NCBI RefSeq assembly: GCF_000380965.1
Contig: NZ_KB905576.1
Coordinates: 1 to 63,056 of the forward strand
Direction: 5' to 3'
Length of the DNA: 63,056 nt
Origin: Paenibacillus ginsengihumi DSM 21568
GTDB lineage: Bacteria > Bacillota > Bacilli > Paenibacillales > NBRC-103111
In this document: positions 27,668 to 35,682 of the stretch, piece by piece
Numbering within the stretch: position 1 is the first letter of the stretch
Layout of the letters: the number at the start of each line of letters is the position of its first letter
Notes under the pieces: model-generated
What the model was told of the DNA's origin: nothing
Database searches by the model: none
The model's input: only the letters and a program-made list of their open reading frames with translations
Made by a program: the position numbers and the translations under genes

Positions 27668-28339
27668 CTATGATTCCGGCCTTTCCGGCCTGTGCCGGGT
27701 CAGCAGCAGCATGATGAAGGAGATGACGATCATCGCGCCCGTCCAGGTCCAGGCCATCGTCATGTTGCCCGCGTCGACCGCCACGTAGATGGCCGTCGGG
27801 ATCGTCTGCGTCTTGCCCGGAATGTTGCCGGCAATCATCAGTGTGGCGCCGAATTCACCGAGGCCGCGGGCAAAGCCGAGAATGTAGGCGGTCGTGAACG
27901 AGGGCCATATCAGCGGGAACGTGATGTAACGGAACACCTGCCGTTCATTCGCGCCCATGGAGCGCCCGGCATCCTCCAGGTCCCGATCGACGGAGGCGAA
28001 GGCCGCTTTCATCGTCTGATAGACGAGCGGGAAAGACACGACGACCGCGGCGACGACGGCCGCCCACCACGAAAACACGATCGGCGCGGCAAAGATCGAC
28101 TCGATGAGCCGCCCGATCCAGCTTTTGCGCCCGAGCAGCACGAGCAGCAAAAAGCCGACGACCGTCGGTGGAAGCACCAAGGGCAGCATAAACGCCGTCT
28201 CCAGCAGCGTCTTGCCGCGGAACGAAGCCCGCGACATGCTTAAGGCGGCCCATAATCCGGCGATGAGCGCCAGCACGCTGGATAATAAGGCGACCTGCAG
28301 CGACAGCTTGACCGGAGGCCAGAACTCTGCCCAGATCAT
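27668..28339 (-). CDS. modB: Molybdate ABC transporter permease
   Basis: 223 aa with about five membrane helices. It forms the channel of the molybdate importer. It begins MIWAEFWPPVKLSLQVAL. The cytoplasmic EAA-like loop reads EDAGRSMGANERQVF, and PTVVGFLLLVLLG is typical of ModB. It follows modA after 6 bp. No modC (ATPase) gene follows: the downstream sequence is the 15-bp repeat array and the convergent pur operon. Confidence 0.95.
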   Translation of the reverse strand: MIWAEFWPPVKLSLQVALLSSVLALIAGLWAALSMSRASFRGKTLLETAFMLPLVLPPTVVGFLLLVLLGRKSWIGRLIESIFAAPIVFSWWAAVVAAVVVSFPLVYQTMKAAFASVDRDLEDAGRSMGANERQVFRYITFPLIWPSFTTAYILGFARGLGEFGATLMIAGNIPGKTQTIPTAIYVAVDAGNMTMAWTWTGAMIVISFIMLLLTRHRPERPES

Positions 28340-28345
28340 ATCGCT

Positions 28346-29206
28346 TCAGGGCCTCTTGGCCGCGGAGAAGCCGTGCTTGACGAAGACGTCCAGCGCTTCC
28401 TTCGTCTGCAGGTACTCGTAGAAATCGCCGGCCTCTTTACTATGCTTCGTCGCCTTCACGATGCCGATCGGATATTCGGCGGGGCTATACGTTTGCGGAT
28501 CGACGGTGAACGCTATCTTCACCTTCTGCGAAGTCAAGGCGTCCGTCTTGTAGACGAAGCCTGCATCCGCATTGCCGGTCTCCACATACTGCAGCACTTG
28601 CCGCACGTCTTTGCCCTGCACCAGCTTGGCCAGCAGCGGCTCCCAAAGCTTCGCGTTATCCAGCGCTTCCTTGGCATAGCGGCCCGCCGGCACGCTCTCC
28701 GGAATCCCGACAGCGACATGCTTCACCTCGGGCTTGGTCAGCTCGTCCATGCCGCTTAACGCCGCGCCTCCGTCCGACGGAACGACGACGACGAGCTCGT
28801 TCGCCAGCCACGGCGTATGCTTGTCTTCGGCGATCAGCTGCTTGTCGACGAGGGCCTGCATGTTTTTCGTAGCTGCGGACAGGAAAAGGTCGGCCGGCGC
28901 GCCCTGCTCGATCTGCTGCTGCAGGGAACCGGAGGAGCCGAAGTTGAAATGCAGCGCCACGCTCGGATTTTTTAACTTGTAATTGGTCTCGATCTCTTTG
29001 AGCGCATCGGTCAGGCTGGCCGCCGCGGAGACGGTTAGCTCCACTTTCTCGGCAGACTCGGAGGAGGCTGGCTCGCCGCCCGGGGACGTCGGAGCGATGT
29101 CGCCGCTCGCCGCTGGAGCAGAAGGCACGGCCGTACCGCATGCCGACAGCAGCAGAGCGATAAGGACGAGCGTCGGGAGCCGGTTGCTTTTCATCCATGA
29201 CATCAT
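28346..29206 (-). CDS. modA: Molybdate-binding lipoprotein
   Basis: 286 aa periplasmic-type binding lipoprotein. The lipobox LLLSACG puts the lipidated Cys at about residue 22, followed by a Ser/Pro/Gly-rich linker. The ModA core has SAAASLTDALKEIE, FNFGSSGSLQQQIEQGAPADLF, and GIPESVPAGRYAKEAL. The start is an ATGATG after aaggagaacag; an out-of-frame ATG at 29210 is nearer the ribosome site but opens an unrelated frame. Confidence 0.95.
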   Translation of the reverse strand: MMSWMKSNRLPTLVLIALLLSACGTAVPSAPAASGDIAPTSPGGEPASSESAEKVELTVSAAASLTDALKEIETNYKLKNPSVALHFNFGSSGSLQQQIEQGAPADLFLSAATKNMQALVDKQLIAEDKHTPWLANELVVVVPSDGGAALSGMDELTKPEVKHVAVGIPESVPAGRYAKEALDNAKLWEPLLAKLVQGKDVRQVLQYVETGNADAGFVYKTDALTSQKVKIAFTVDPQTYSPAEYPIGIVKATKHSKEAGDFYEYLQTKEALDVFVKHGFSAAKRP

Positions 29207-29236
29207 CCATCTGTTCTCCTTGCTGAATTAAATATA

Positions 29237-29272
29237 TATAATTATAACTAATTATAACTAAATATAATTATA
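29237..29272. promoter_or_regulatory. Candidate operator between modA and its divergent regulator
   Basis: Two copies of the 10-bp palindrome tataattata at 29237-29246 and 29263-29272 flank two direct copies of attataacta (29241-29250 and 29251-29260). The region is strikingly A/T-rich against its surroundings and should hold the modA promoter too. Confidence 0.45.
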
Positions 29273-29362
29273 CAGAAGCGTTTATGGAACTTCCATTCTC
29301 TTTTGTGCCATTTTTGTTAAAATAAAAGGAAAAAACTACACATTGCCAAGGAGAAGAACACG

Positions 29363-30328
29363 ATGGCCAGCGATGTATCCTATACGACAGAAGAAATCGC
29401 CAGTTTGCTTAAAATATCGAAGCTTACCGTTTACGATCTGATCAAGAAGGGCGAGCTTCCCTCCTACCGCGTAGGCAAGCAGATGCGGGTCGATGCGGCC
29501 GACCTGGAGGCTTACAAGCAGCGGGCAAAAGCGGCGCAGCAGGCGGAACGTTACGCCGCCCCGGCGGTACCCGTGTCCTCCTCCGGGACTTCCGGGACGG
29601 CAGCCGCTTCGGACCACGCGGTTCGGCCGCTCGTCATTACCGGGCAAGATATCAGCCTCGATCTGCTGGCGAAGCATCTGGAGAAGCAGGCTTCCGGGGT
29701 ACGCCCGCTGCGCGCCTATGCCGGCAGCCTGGACAGCCTGATCGCGATGTACCGCGGGGAAGCGGATATCGTCAGCACGCATTTGTGGGATGGAGATACG
29801 GGCGAATACAATCTTCCTTATATCCGAAAAATTCTCGTCGGTTCCTCGTATCTTGTCGTAAACCTGCTCGCGCGGCGTGCGGGGCTGTATGTCAAGCGCG
29901 GCAACCCGCATCAGATCAGCGGTTGGGGGGATTTGCGCCGGCCTGGCCTTCGCTTCGTCAACCGCGAAAAAGGCTCGGGCGCGCGCGTCCTGCTCGATGA
30001 GCAGCTGCGGCTGCACGGCATTCCGCGGGAGAGGCTGGACGGTTACGAGGCGGAGGAATCCAACCATCTCGGAGTAGCCGGGAAGGTCGCTGCGGGGGAA
30101 GCGGATGTTGGCGTAGGGATCGAAAAGGCGGCGGCTATTGTGGGCGGCGTCGAATTTATTCCGCTCATTCAGGAGCGATACGACCTGGTCATGCTAAAAA
30201 CGCCCGCCAACCGGCGATGGATCGAAGCGGTCGCGCGCGTCCTGAAGTCGGAATCGTTCCGCAGCGAGCTTGCGGCTATCTCCGGCTACGATTTGTCGCT
30301 GACGGGTCAAGTTTTGTATGAGACGTAG
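29363..30328 (+). CDS. HTH regulator with molybdate-binding-protein-like effector domain
   Basis: 321 aa. An excisionase/MerR-type helix-turn-helix is at residues 5-50 (YTTEEIASLLKISKLTVYDLIKKGELPSYRVG). An Ala-rich linker leads to a periplasmic-binding-protein-like domain (about 90-315: VREKGSGARVLLDEQL-like segment, GEADVGVGIEKAA). The gene is divergent from modAB, separated by an A/T-rich region with palindromes. It is therefore likely the molybdate-responsive regulator of modAB, a functional stand-in for ModE. ATG at 29363 follows aaggagaag. Confidence 0.85.
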   Translation: MASDVSYTTEEIASLLKISKLTVYDLIKKGELPSYRVGKQMRVDAADLEAYKQRAKAAQQAERYAAPAVPVSSSGTSGTAAASDHAVRPLVITGQDISLDLLAKHLEKQASGVRPLRAYAGSLDSLIAMYRGEADIVSTHLWDGDTGEYNLPYIRKILVGSSYLVVNLLARRAGLYVKRGNPHQISGWGDLRRPGLRFVNREKGSGARVLLDEQLRLHGIPRERLDGYEAEESNHLGVAGKVAAGEADVGVGIEKAAAIVGGVEFIPLIQERYDLVMLKTPANRRWIEAVARVLKSESFRSELAAISGYDLSLTGQVLYET

Positions 30329-30436
30329 GCGACGCTGCACGATAAAGGGTCTAACTGAAGGCAAGGTGATTTTTTAATAATTGCAGCCGTATCATTTAAG
30401 TAGCGGAGAGGGGGGCGATCCGTGGAGGTTATTTCC

Positions 30437-30538
30437 ATGATTCAAATAATTGGCTTGATTTGCGTGATAAGTTACCTTAGAGCGATACATATATCCCTGG
30501 AGAAAATAAGGGAGAAGCTTGGTAAGGACAAGGAGTAG
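30437..30538 (+). CDS. Small membrane protein, 33 aa
   Basis: ATG at 30437 has GGAGG 8 nt upstream, and a bidirectional terminator follows 11 bp after the stop. The peptide has a hydrophobic N-terminal half (MIQIIGLICVISYL) and a charged amphipathic tail (SLEKIREKLGKDKE), the shape of small single-span membrane proteins. An in-frame GTG at 30422 would add five residues. I do not recognise a family. Confidence 0.55.
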   Translation: MIQIIGLICVISYLRAIHISLEKIREKLGKDKE

Positions 30539-30548
30539 TTTATGCGAT

Positions 30549-30599
30549 AAAAAGGGGCGTCCCACGTCATCGGCGATGACGGCGGGGACAGCCCCTTTA
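30549..30599. terminator. Bidirectional terminator
   Basis: aaaggggcgtccc/ggggacagcccctttat with an inner cgtcatcg/cgatgacg stem. Leftward it is followed by tttttat, so it ends the siderophore transporter operon; rightward it ends the small-protein transcript. Confidence 0.8.
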
Positions 30600-30704
30600 T
30601 GCTTGAATCCGCGGTCGCTGCGGCGAAGGCGGAGAATCGGCTCACTACCTACCTCACATAGCACGGGCAATGGCAGAAGCCGCCTGATCGTCACCGGCCG
30701 CAAC

Positions 30705-31568
30705 TCAAGCCTCGGCCAATATCAGCTCTTTGCCGCAAGAGCGGTCCACCGCCTGGGCGGAGGCAGCCGACGGCCGCTTGCCTTTGCCGAACGGGACGAC
30801 CATCGGCGTGTGGAACAGCGGATCTTCCACGATGCGGCTTTCCAGGTCGAATACGTTGCGGATGAGCTCTTCCGTCACGACGTTTTCCGGCTTGCCTTCA
30901 GCGTATATTTTCCGATCCTTGATGGCGACGATATGATCCGCGTAACGGCAGGCCAGGTTGATGTCGTGCAGCACCATGACGACCGTGCGGCCCTCGCCGG
31001 CGTTCAGCTCGTGCAGCAGGTCCAGCACCTCGATCTGGTGGGACAGATCGAGATAGGTCGTCGGCTCGTCGAGCAGAATCGTCGGCGTGCCCTGCGCCAG
31101 CGTCATGGCGATCCAGGCGCGCTGCCGCTGGCCGCCGGACAAGGAATCGACGCTGCGGTCGGCCAAATCGGTCAGCTGCGTCAGGCTGAGCGCCTTGCGC
31201 ACCATCATCTCGTCTTCCTGCGACCACTGCTGCAGCCAGTTTTGGTAAGGATAGCGCCCCTGCTTCACGAGCTGAAGCACGGTCAAGCCTTCCGGAGCGG
31301 ACGGGCCCTGCGGCAAAATGGCCAGGCGTCTGGCGACCTCCTTCGTGGACAGCGTAGCGATGTCGCTGCCGTCCAGCACGACCTGGCCGTCCCGCGGCTT
31401 GAGCAGGCGCGCCAGGGAGCGCAGCAGCGTCGATTTGCCGCAGCCGTTGCTGCCGATGAAGACAGTGATCTTGCCCTGCGGCACGCACAGGTTCAGCCCC
31501 TGGAAAATCGGGCAGTCCCCGTAAAACAAGCACAGGTTTTTGGACTCGAGAGCGTTCATGTCGGTCAT
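30705..31568 (-). CDS. Ferric siderophore ABC transporter ATPase (FecE/FhuC type)
   Basis: 287 aa. Walker A GSNGCGKST, signature LSGGQRQRAW, Walker B ILLDEPTTYLDLSHQ and the switch His in VLHDINLACRYADH. LFYGDCPIFQGLNL at the N-terminus is typical of the iron-siderophore ATPases. It is the last gene of a three-gene operon (permease, permease, ATPase) divergent from the binding protein. ATG at 31568 has ggaagg about 8 nt upstream; the open frame extends further but would overlap the permease gene. Confidence 0.95.
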   Translation of the reverse strand: MTDMNALESKNLCLFYGDCPIFQGLNLCVPQGKITVFIGSNGCGKSTLLRSLARLLKPRDGQVVLDGSDIATLSTKEVARRLAILPQGPSAPEGLTVLQLVKQGRYPYQNWLQQWSQEDEMMVRKALSLTQLTDLADRSVDSLSGGQRQRAWIAMTLAQGTPTILLDEPTTYLDLSHQIEVLDLLHELNAGEGRTVVMVLHDINLACRYADHIVAIKDRKIYAEGKPENVVTEELIRNVFDLESRIVEDPLFHTPMVVPFGKGKRPSAASAQAVDRSCGKELILAEA

Positions 31569-31600
31569 GGCGTTTTCCTTCCCTCTCTGTTGATCTGATA

Positions 31601-32638
31601 TTAACGAGCGCGGCTGCGGTATAGCAGGTACACGAAGAATGGCGCGCCGATCGCCGCGGTGAATACGCCTGCCGGAATGTCGAGCGGCACGAACAGCGTG
31701 CGGCCGGCCAGATCGGCCAGCAGCAAAATCATCGCGCCGAGCAGGGCGGATACGGGAAGCACGCCGCCGAACGACGGGCCGACCAGCTTCCGGGCCATAT
31801 GCGGCGCCAGCAGGCCGATGAAGGCGATGGCCCCGCCGATCGCCACGGCGGCGCCGGCCAGCGCGACGCTGAGCGCAATCAGCATCAGGCGGTGACGCTG
31901 CACCGCGCTTCCCGCGCCGCTGGCGACATCGTCGCCGAGCTCCTGGATATTCAAGTGGCGCGCATAGAAGAAGACGAGCGGCAGCAGCACCAGCATCCAC
32001 GGGAGCAGCGGGTAGACATCCTTCTCCCAGGAGACGCCGTAGATGCTGCCGGTCATGAACGTCAGCGCCTTGTTGGCGATGACGATCGGACCGGTAATGA
32101 GCATCATGTACGACAGCGAGCTCATCGCCGCCGACAGGCCGATGCCGATCAGGACGAGCCTAAGCGGCGAGACGCCTTTTTTCCAGGCGAACGTATATAC
32201 CAGGAAAGCGGCTCCGAAAGCGCCGGCCATGGCGCTCACCGGGAGCCAGGCAATGCTCGCTTTGTCGCTCAAATAGAAGAAGAAAGCGACGGCGCCGAGC
32301 GTCGCTCCGTTCGTGATCCCGATAATGTCGGGCGAAGCGAGCGAGTTGCGGACGACCCCTTGCAGGATAGCGCCCGATACCGCCAGCGCCGCTCCTACGA
32401 GCACCGCAATGATGATGCGCGGCAGGCGCAGCGAGCGGATGATCGTCTCGTGCATGTCGCTGCCGACGCCGAATACCGTTTTGACGACATCGACCGGTGT
32501 GATGAATGTGCTGCCGATCCCCGTACACAAAATAACGAGGAGGATAGCGGCGGCGAACAGGCCGAGCGTCACTGCGGCGGTTCTTTTGCCGATCAGGAAG
32601 GAGAACCGTTTGCCGCGGAAGATCCAATCCCCTCTCAC
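31601..32638 (-). CDS. Ferric siderophore ABC permease (FecD type)
   Basis: 345 aa FecCD-family permease with about nine to ten helices. Typical motifs are LRLPRIIIAVLVGAALAVSG, NSLASPDIIGITNGA, and GLLAPHMARKLVG near the C-terminus (coupling helix region). It overlaps the upstream permease gene by 4 nt, and the pair probably forms a heterodimeric channel. Confidence 0.95.
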   Translation of the reverse strand: MRGDWIFRGKRFSFLIGKRTAAVTLGLFAAAILLVILCTGIGSTFITPVDVVKTVFGVGSDMHETIIRSLRLPRIIIAVLVGAALAVSGAILQGVVRNSLASPDIIGITNGATLGAVAFFFYLSDKASIAWLPVSAMAGAFGAAFLVYTFAWKKGVSPLRLVLIGIGLSAAMSSLSYMMLITGPIVIANKALTFMTGSIYGVSWEKDVYPLLPWMLVLLPLVFFYARHLNIQELGDDVASGAGSAVQRHRLMLIALSVALAGAAVAIGGAIAFIGLLAPHMARKLVGPSFGGVLPVSALLGAMILLLADLAGRTLFVPLDIPAGVFTAAIGAPFFVYLLYRSRAR

Positions 32639-33645
32639 GATACGCCGCCTCCTTTGCGGGCGATGTAGACGAAGAAGGGCACGCCGATCAGCGCCGTGGC
32701 GACGCCGACGGGAACTTCCTTCGGCATGGCGACGAAGCGGGAGGCGATGTCCGCCGCTACCAGCAGCAGCGCTCCGAGCACCGCGCAGTACGGCACGATC
32801 CAGCGGTAATCGGTGCCGACCAGGTAGCGCGCGATGTGCGGCACGATAATGCCGACGAAGACGACCGGCCCGGCTACCGCGACGGAGCCGCCCGAGAGCA
32901 GCACGATGACGACCGCGGCGAGACCCTTGATCAGCGCCGTCTTCTGCCCGAGGCCGCTGGCGACGTCGTCGCCCATCGCCAGCACGTTAATGTGCGGCGA
33001 CAGCAGCAGGGCGCCGAGCAAAGCGGCGAGCATATAAGGGAGCACGGCGGTCAACATGTCCAGCGTGCGGTCCGCCACCGAGCCGACGAGCCAGACGAGC
33101 ACCTGATCGAATGCCTTGCCGCTGACCAGCAGTATTCCCTGCGTGATCGAAGCGAAAAAGGCGGTGACGGCTGAACCGGCCAATGTAATCTTAAGCGGAG
33201 TCAGTCCGTCTCTTCCGAGCGACCCCAGCAAGTAAACGATCCCGGCGCTGAGCGCTGCTCCCAGGAAAGCGATCCAGGTATAAGTCTTCATCTCCAGGGC
33301 GCTGAACAGAGCGGTCGAGACGACGATGAAGAAAGCCGCTCCCGCATTGATGCCAAATAGGCTCGGCGAAGCCAGCGGGTTCCGCGTCACCGCCTGCATC
33401 AGCGCGCCTGCAACAGCAAGGCTTGCCCCTACGGCGGCGGCAATGAGCGCCCGCGGCACGCGCGTGGACTGGATGATGATATGGGAGTTCGAGCCGTCAA
33501 AGGCGATAAAGGAAGCGATGACCTGGTCCAGTCCGATCGAGGTGACGCCGAACATGATGCTGGCGGCGACGGCAGCGGCGAGCGCGAGCGCGGCGGCGAT
33601 CAGCACGATCGATTTGGAAGCTGTCCGGTGCAGCAGGTTAAACAT
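32635..33645 (-). CDS. Ferric siderophore ABC permease (FecC type)
   Basis: 336 aa FecCD-family permease: RVPRALIAAAVGASLAVAGAL, NPLASPSLFGINAGA, and GIIVPHIARYLVG. First gene of the leftward operon. Its promoter (33706-33734) and a Fur-box-like site lie in the shared divergent region with the binding-protein gene. Confidence 0.95.
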   Translation of the reverse strand: MFNLLHRTASKSIVLIAAALALAAAVAASIMFGVTSIGLDQVIASFIAFDGSNSHIIIQSTRVPRALIAAAVGASLAVAGALMQAVTRNPLASPSLFGINAGAAFFIVVSTALFSALEMKTYTWIAFLGAALSAGIVYLLGSLGRDGLTPLKITLAGSAVTAFFASITQGILLVSGKAFDQVLVWLVGSVADRTLDMLTAVLPYMLAALLGALLLSPHINVLAMGDDVASGLGQKTALIKGLAAVVIVLLSGGSVAVAGPVVFVGIIVPHIARYLVGTDYRWIVPYCAVLGALLLVAADIASRFVAMPKEVPVGVATALIGVPFFVYIARKGGGVS

Positions 33646-33705
33646 GGATGCCGAAACCTTTCTAAGCGAAAATGATATGCCGAATAAACGTATTTTACCT
33701 TATTA

Positions 33706-33734
33706 ATTGTAAGTGAACGCCGCACGACTGTCAA
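33706..33734 (-). promoter_or_regulatory. Promoter of the siderophore permease operon
   Basis: Read leftward: TTGACA (33734-33729), 17-bp spacer, TACAAT (33711-33706). About 60 bp before the first permease start. Confidence 0.85.
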
Positions 33735-33740
33735 TGAATT

Positions 33741-33758
33741 TGAAAATCATTATCATTA
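33741..33758. promoter_or_regulatory. Fur-box-like site between divergent promoters
   Basis: tgaaaatcattatcatta matches the Fur consensus half-sites (atcattatc) and sits between the two -35 elements. Confidence 0.75.
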
Positions 33759-33767
33759 AAAATTCGA

Positions 33768-33796
33768 TTGACAAACCATGAGCTTCCTCTTACAAT
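33768..33796 (+). promoter_or_regulatory. Promoter of the siderophore-binding protein gene
   Basis: TTGACA (33768-33773), exactly 17 bp, TACAAT (33791-33796). It uses the same boxes as the divergent promoter. Confidence 0.88.
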
Positions 33797-33807
33797 CAGG
33801 TTTGTAA

Positions 33808-33824
33808 TTGATAATCATTATCAA
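33808..33824. promoter_or_regulatory. Fur box
   Basis: ttgataatcattatcaa is a perfect 17-bp palindrome containing gataatcattatc. It starts about 5 bp after the predicted transcription start, where bound Fur would block initiation. Confidence 0.9.
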
Positions 33825-33893
33825 AGGGAACGGGGCGTCGAGCGCTGCGTTCAAGATTACGGCAATCGATATCATCGGGAGGTCTTTACAGAG

Positions 33894-34913
33894 ATGGCAT
33901 TCAGCACGAACAAGCATTGGTTCAAATCCGCGTTGTCGGTCGCACTACTCGCCGTGATGGCCATATGGCTTGCCGCTTGCGGCACCGCGTCCAATTCGGG
34001 CGAAAGCGGCGGCAATGGAGCGGCATCGCAGACGCCGGCGGTCGGGGAGGGCCAGACGGGCGGCGGAGAGACGCGCATGATCAAGCACGCGATGGGCGAG
34101 ACGGCGGTGCCGGCTAACCCGCAGAAGGTCGTCATCCTGACGAACGAAGGCACGGAGGCGCTGCTGGCGCTTGGCATCAAGCCGATTGCCGCCGTTAAAT
34201 CGTTCACGGGCGACCCGTGGTACGATCACATCAAGGATGAGATGGAAGGGGTGCAGGTCGTCGGCGTTGAAAGCCAGCCGAACCTGGAACTGATCGCTTC
34301 GCTCAAGCCCGATCTGATTATCGGCAACAAGCTGCGTCAGGAGAAAGTGTACGATCAACTGAATGCGATCGCGCCGACCGTCTTTTCCGAAACGCTGCGC
34401 GGCGAATGGAAGACGAACTTCAAGCTGTACGCCGATGCGCTGAACAAGAAGGAGCAGGGCGATCAGATCATCGCCGCCTTCGACAAACGTGTCGAGGACT
34501 TCAAAGCGAAGGCGGGCGACAAGCTGAAGCAGAAAGTATCCGTCGTTCGCTTCATGGCAGGCAAAACGCGCATCTATTACAAGGATTCCTTCTCCGGCGT
34601 CATTTTTGAGCAAATCGGCATCGCCCGGCAAGATTATAAGGGCAAGGATATGTTCATGGAGGAGATCCCGAAGGAACGTCTGCCGGAGGTGGACGCCGAC
34701 CTGCTGTTCTATTTCACTTATGAAACGGGAGACGGCAAGGGCGAACAGCAGGAAAGGGAGTTTTTGAACGATCCGCTGTGGAAAAACTTGAACGTCGTCA
34801 AAAACAACAAGGCGTTCAAAGTCAGCGACGTCATCTGGAACACGGCCGGGGGCGTCAAAGCGGCGAATCAGATGCTGGAAGAGTTGGCCGGATATTACGA
34901 CATTAAGCTTTAA
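33894..34913 (+). CDS. Ferric siderophore-binding lipoprotein
   Basis: 339 aa, FecB/FhuD-type class III binding protein. Signal sequence with lipobox WLAACG (Cys about residue 26), a Gly/Ser-rich linker, then KHAMGETAVPANPQKVVILTNEGTEALLALGI and LIASLKPDLIIGNKLR. ATG at 33894 has gggagg 11 nt upstream; earlier in-frame codons overlap the Fur box and are unlikely. It delivers the siderophore to the divergent permease operon. The substrate cannot be told from sequence. Confidence 0.94.
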   Translation: MAFSTNKHWFKSALSVALLAVMAIWLAACGTASNSGESGGNGAASQTPAVGEGQTGGGETRMIKHAMGETAVPANPQKVVILTNEGTEALLALGIKPIAAVKSFTGDPWYDHIKDEMEGVQVVGVESQPNLELIASLKPDLIIGNKLRQEKVYDQLNAIAPTVFSETLRGEWKTNFKLYADALNKKEQGDQIIAAFDKRVEDFKAKAGDKLKQKVSVVRFMAGKTRIYYKDSFSGVIFEQIGIARQDYKGKDMFMEEIPKERLPEVDADLLFYFTYETGDGKGEQQEREFLNDPLWKNLNVVKNNKAFKVSDVIWNTAGGVKAANQMLEELAGYYDIKL

Positions 34914-34928
34914 CGGTATGAATCATTA

Positions 34929-34966
34929 AGGCGGTTTCGTTCCTTGGCGGAATGGGGCCGCCTTTT
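34929..34966 (+). terminator. Terminator of the binding-protein gene
   Basis: aaggcgg...ccgccttttgg with T tract, 15 bp after the stop codon. Confidence 0.75.
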
Positions 34967-35073
34967 GGCATCATTTTACCTCCGAATAAACAAGATAGCG
35001 ATCATCCAAAATAGAATGGGCGCCATGCGTCCAACGGCGTCCAACTACGCGATCCTAAGGAGGACTTCAAGCG

Positions 35074-35394
35074 ATGCACCAACTTACTCAGCAAATCAAT
35101 CAATGCGAGCAAACGATCCACCAGCTGATCCAGCAAACGCAGCAAGCGAGCGCGCAGTATCAGCAGATGCTGCAGCAGGAGCAGCAAAACGCGCAGCAGT
35201 TGGACATGCTGGCTCAGCGCGAGCGTCAGGCGGTCCAAATGATTCAAATGGCGCTGCAAGGGCATCAAGTGGCGATTCAAAAAATGGAGCAGTGCATCCA
35301 AATGTGCCGTCAGCTTGAGCATTCCGTGGCGCAATTCGGCATGGCCGGAATCAATCAACAGCAAACCTACGCCCGCGGCAGCATGTATCAATAA
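35074..35394 (+). CDS. Gln-rich coiled-coil protein
   Basis: 106 aa, about one quarter Gln. Heptad-like spacing (LTQQINQCEQTIHQLIQQTQQ) runs through residues 3-90, indicating a long helix or coiled coil. There are three Cys (about 11, 74, 78) and no membrane segment or signal. A ribosome site (ggagga) and its own terminator support a real single-gene unit. Similar short Gln-rich proteins occur in Paenibacillus, but I know of no function; a spore or surface structural role is only a guess. Confidence 0.8.
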   Translation: MHQLTQQINQCEQTIHQLIQQTQQASAQYQQMLQQEQQNAQQLDMLAQRERQAVQMIQMALQGHQVAIQKMEQCIQMCRQLEHSVAQFGMAGINQQQTYARGSMYQ

Positions 35395-35414
35395 CCCTTT
35401 CATCGTATCGCATC

Positions 35415-35455
35415 AAAAAATCGGTCTTGACGATCGCAGTCAGGACCGATTTTTC
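35415..35455 (+). terminator. Intrinsic terminator
   Basis: aaaaatcggtcttgac/gtcaggaccgattttt with a 7-nt loop and T tract, 20 bp after the Gln-rich protein gene. Confidence 0.88.
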
Positions 35456-35581
35456 TCATCTCTTGTAGCGCCCTCATCGGTGCAGCCGATATTCTCCCGA
35501 GCAAGATGACAGGTTACGGCAGGAGAATAAAGCAACGACCGGGGATATGGCCGAATCCGCAAGATTGTTGGCCGGATTGTC

Positions 35582-35611
35582 TTGATCCCGATCCGCGTTA
35601 TCATGTATGCT
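35582..35611 (+). promoter_or_regulatory. Possible promoter of the AraC regulator with flanking inverted repeat
   Basis: TTGATC, 18 bp, TATGCT. An inverted pair atcccgatc (35585-35593) and gatcgggat (35632-35640) brackets the promoter and could be an autoregulatory operator. Confidence 0.4.
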
Positions 35612-35682
35612 GATATTAATACGACTTTTCCGATCGGGATATTTAATCCCAGCCGCTAACCGAAGCTGCTTTAGGGGGTCTC

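Noticed and set aside
27408..27788. 126-codon ORF with hydrophobic pentapeptide repeats as a membrane protein
   Set aside because: It overlaps the end of modB on the other strand, is dominated by a 15-bp minisatellite and has a poor start; kept only as a repeat.
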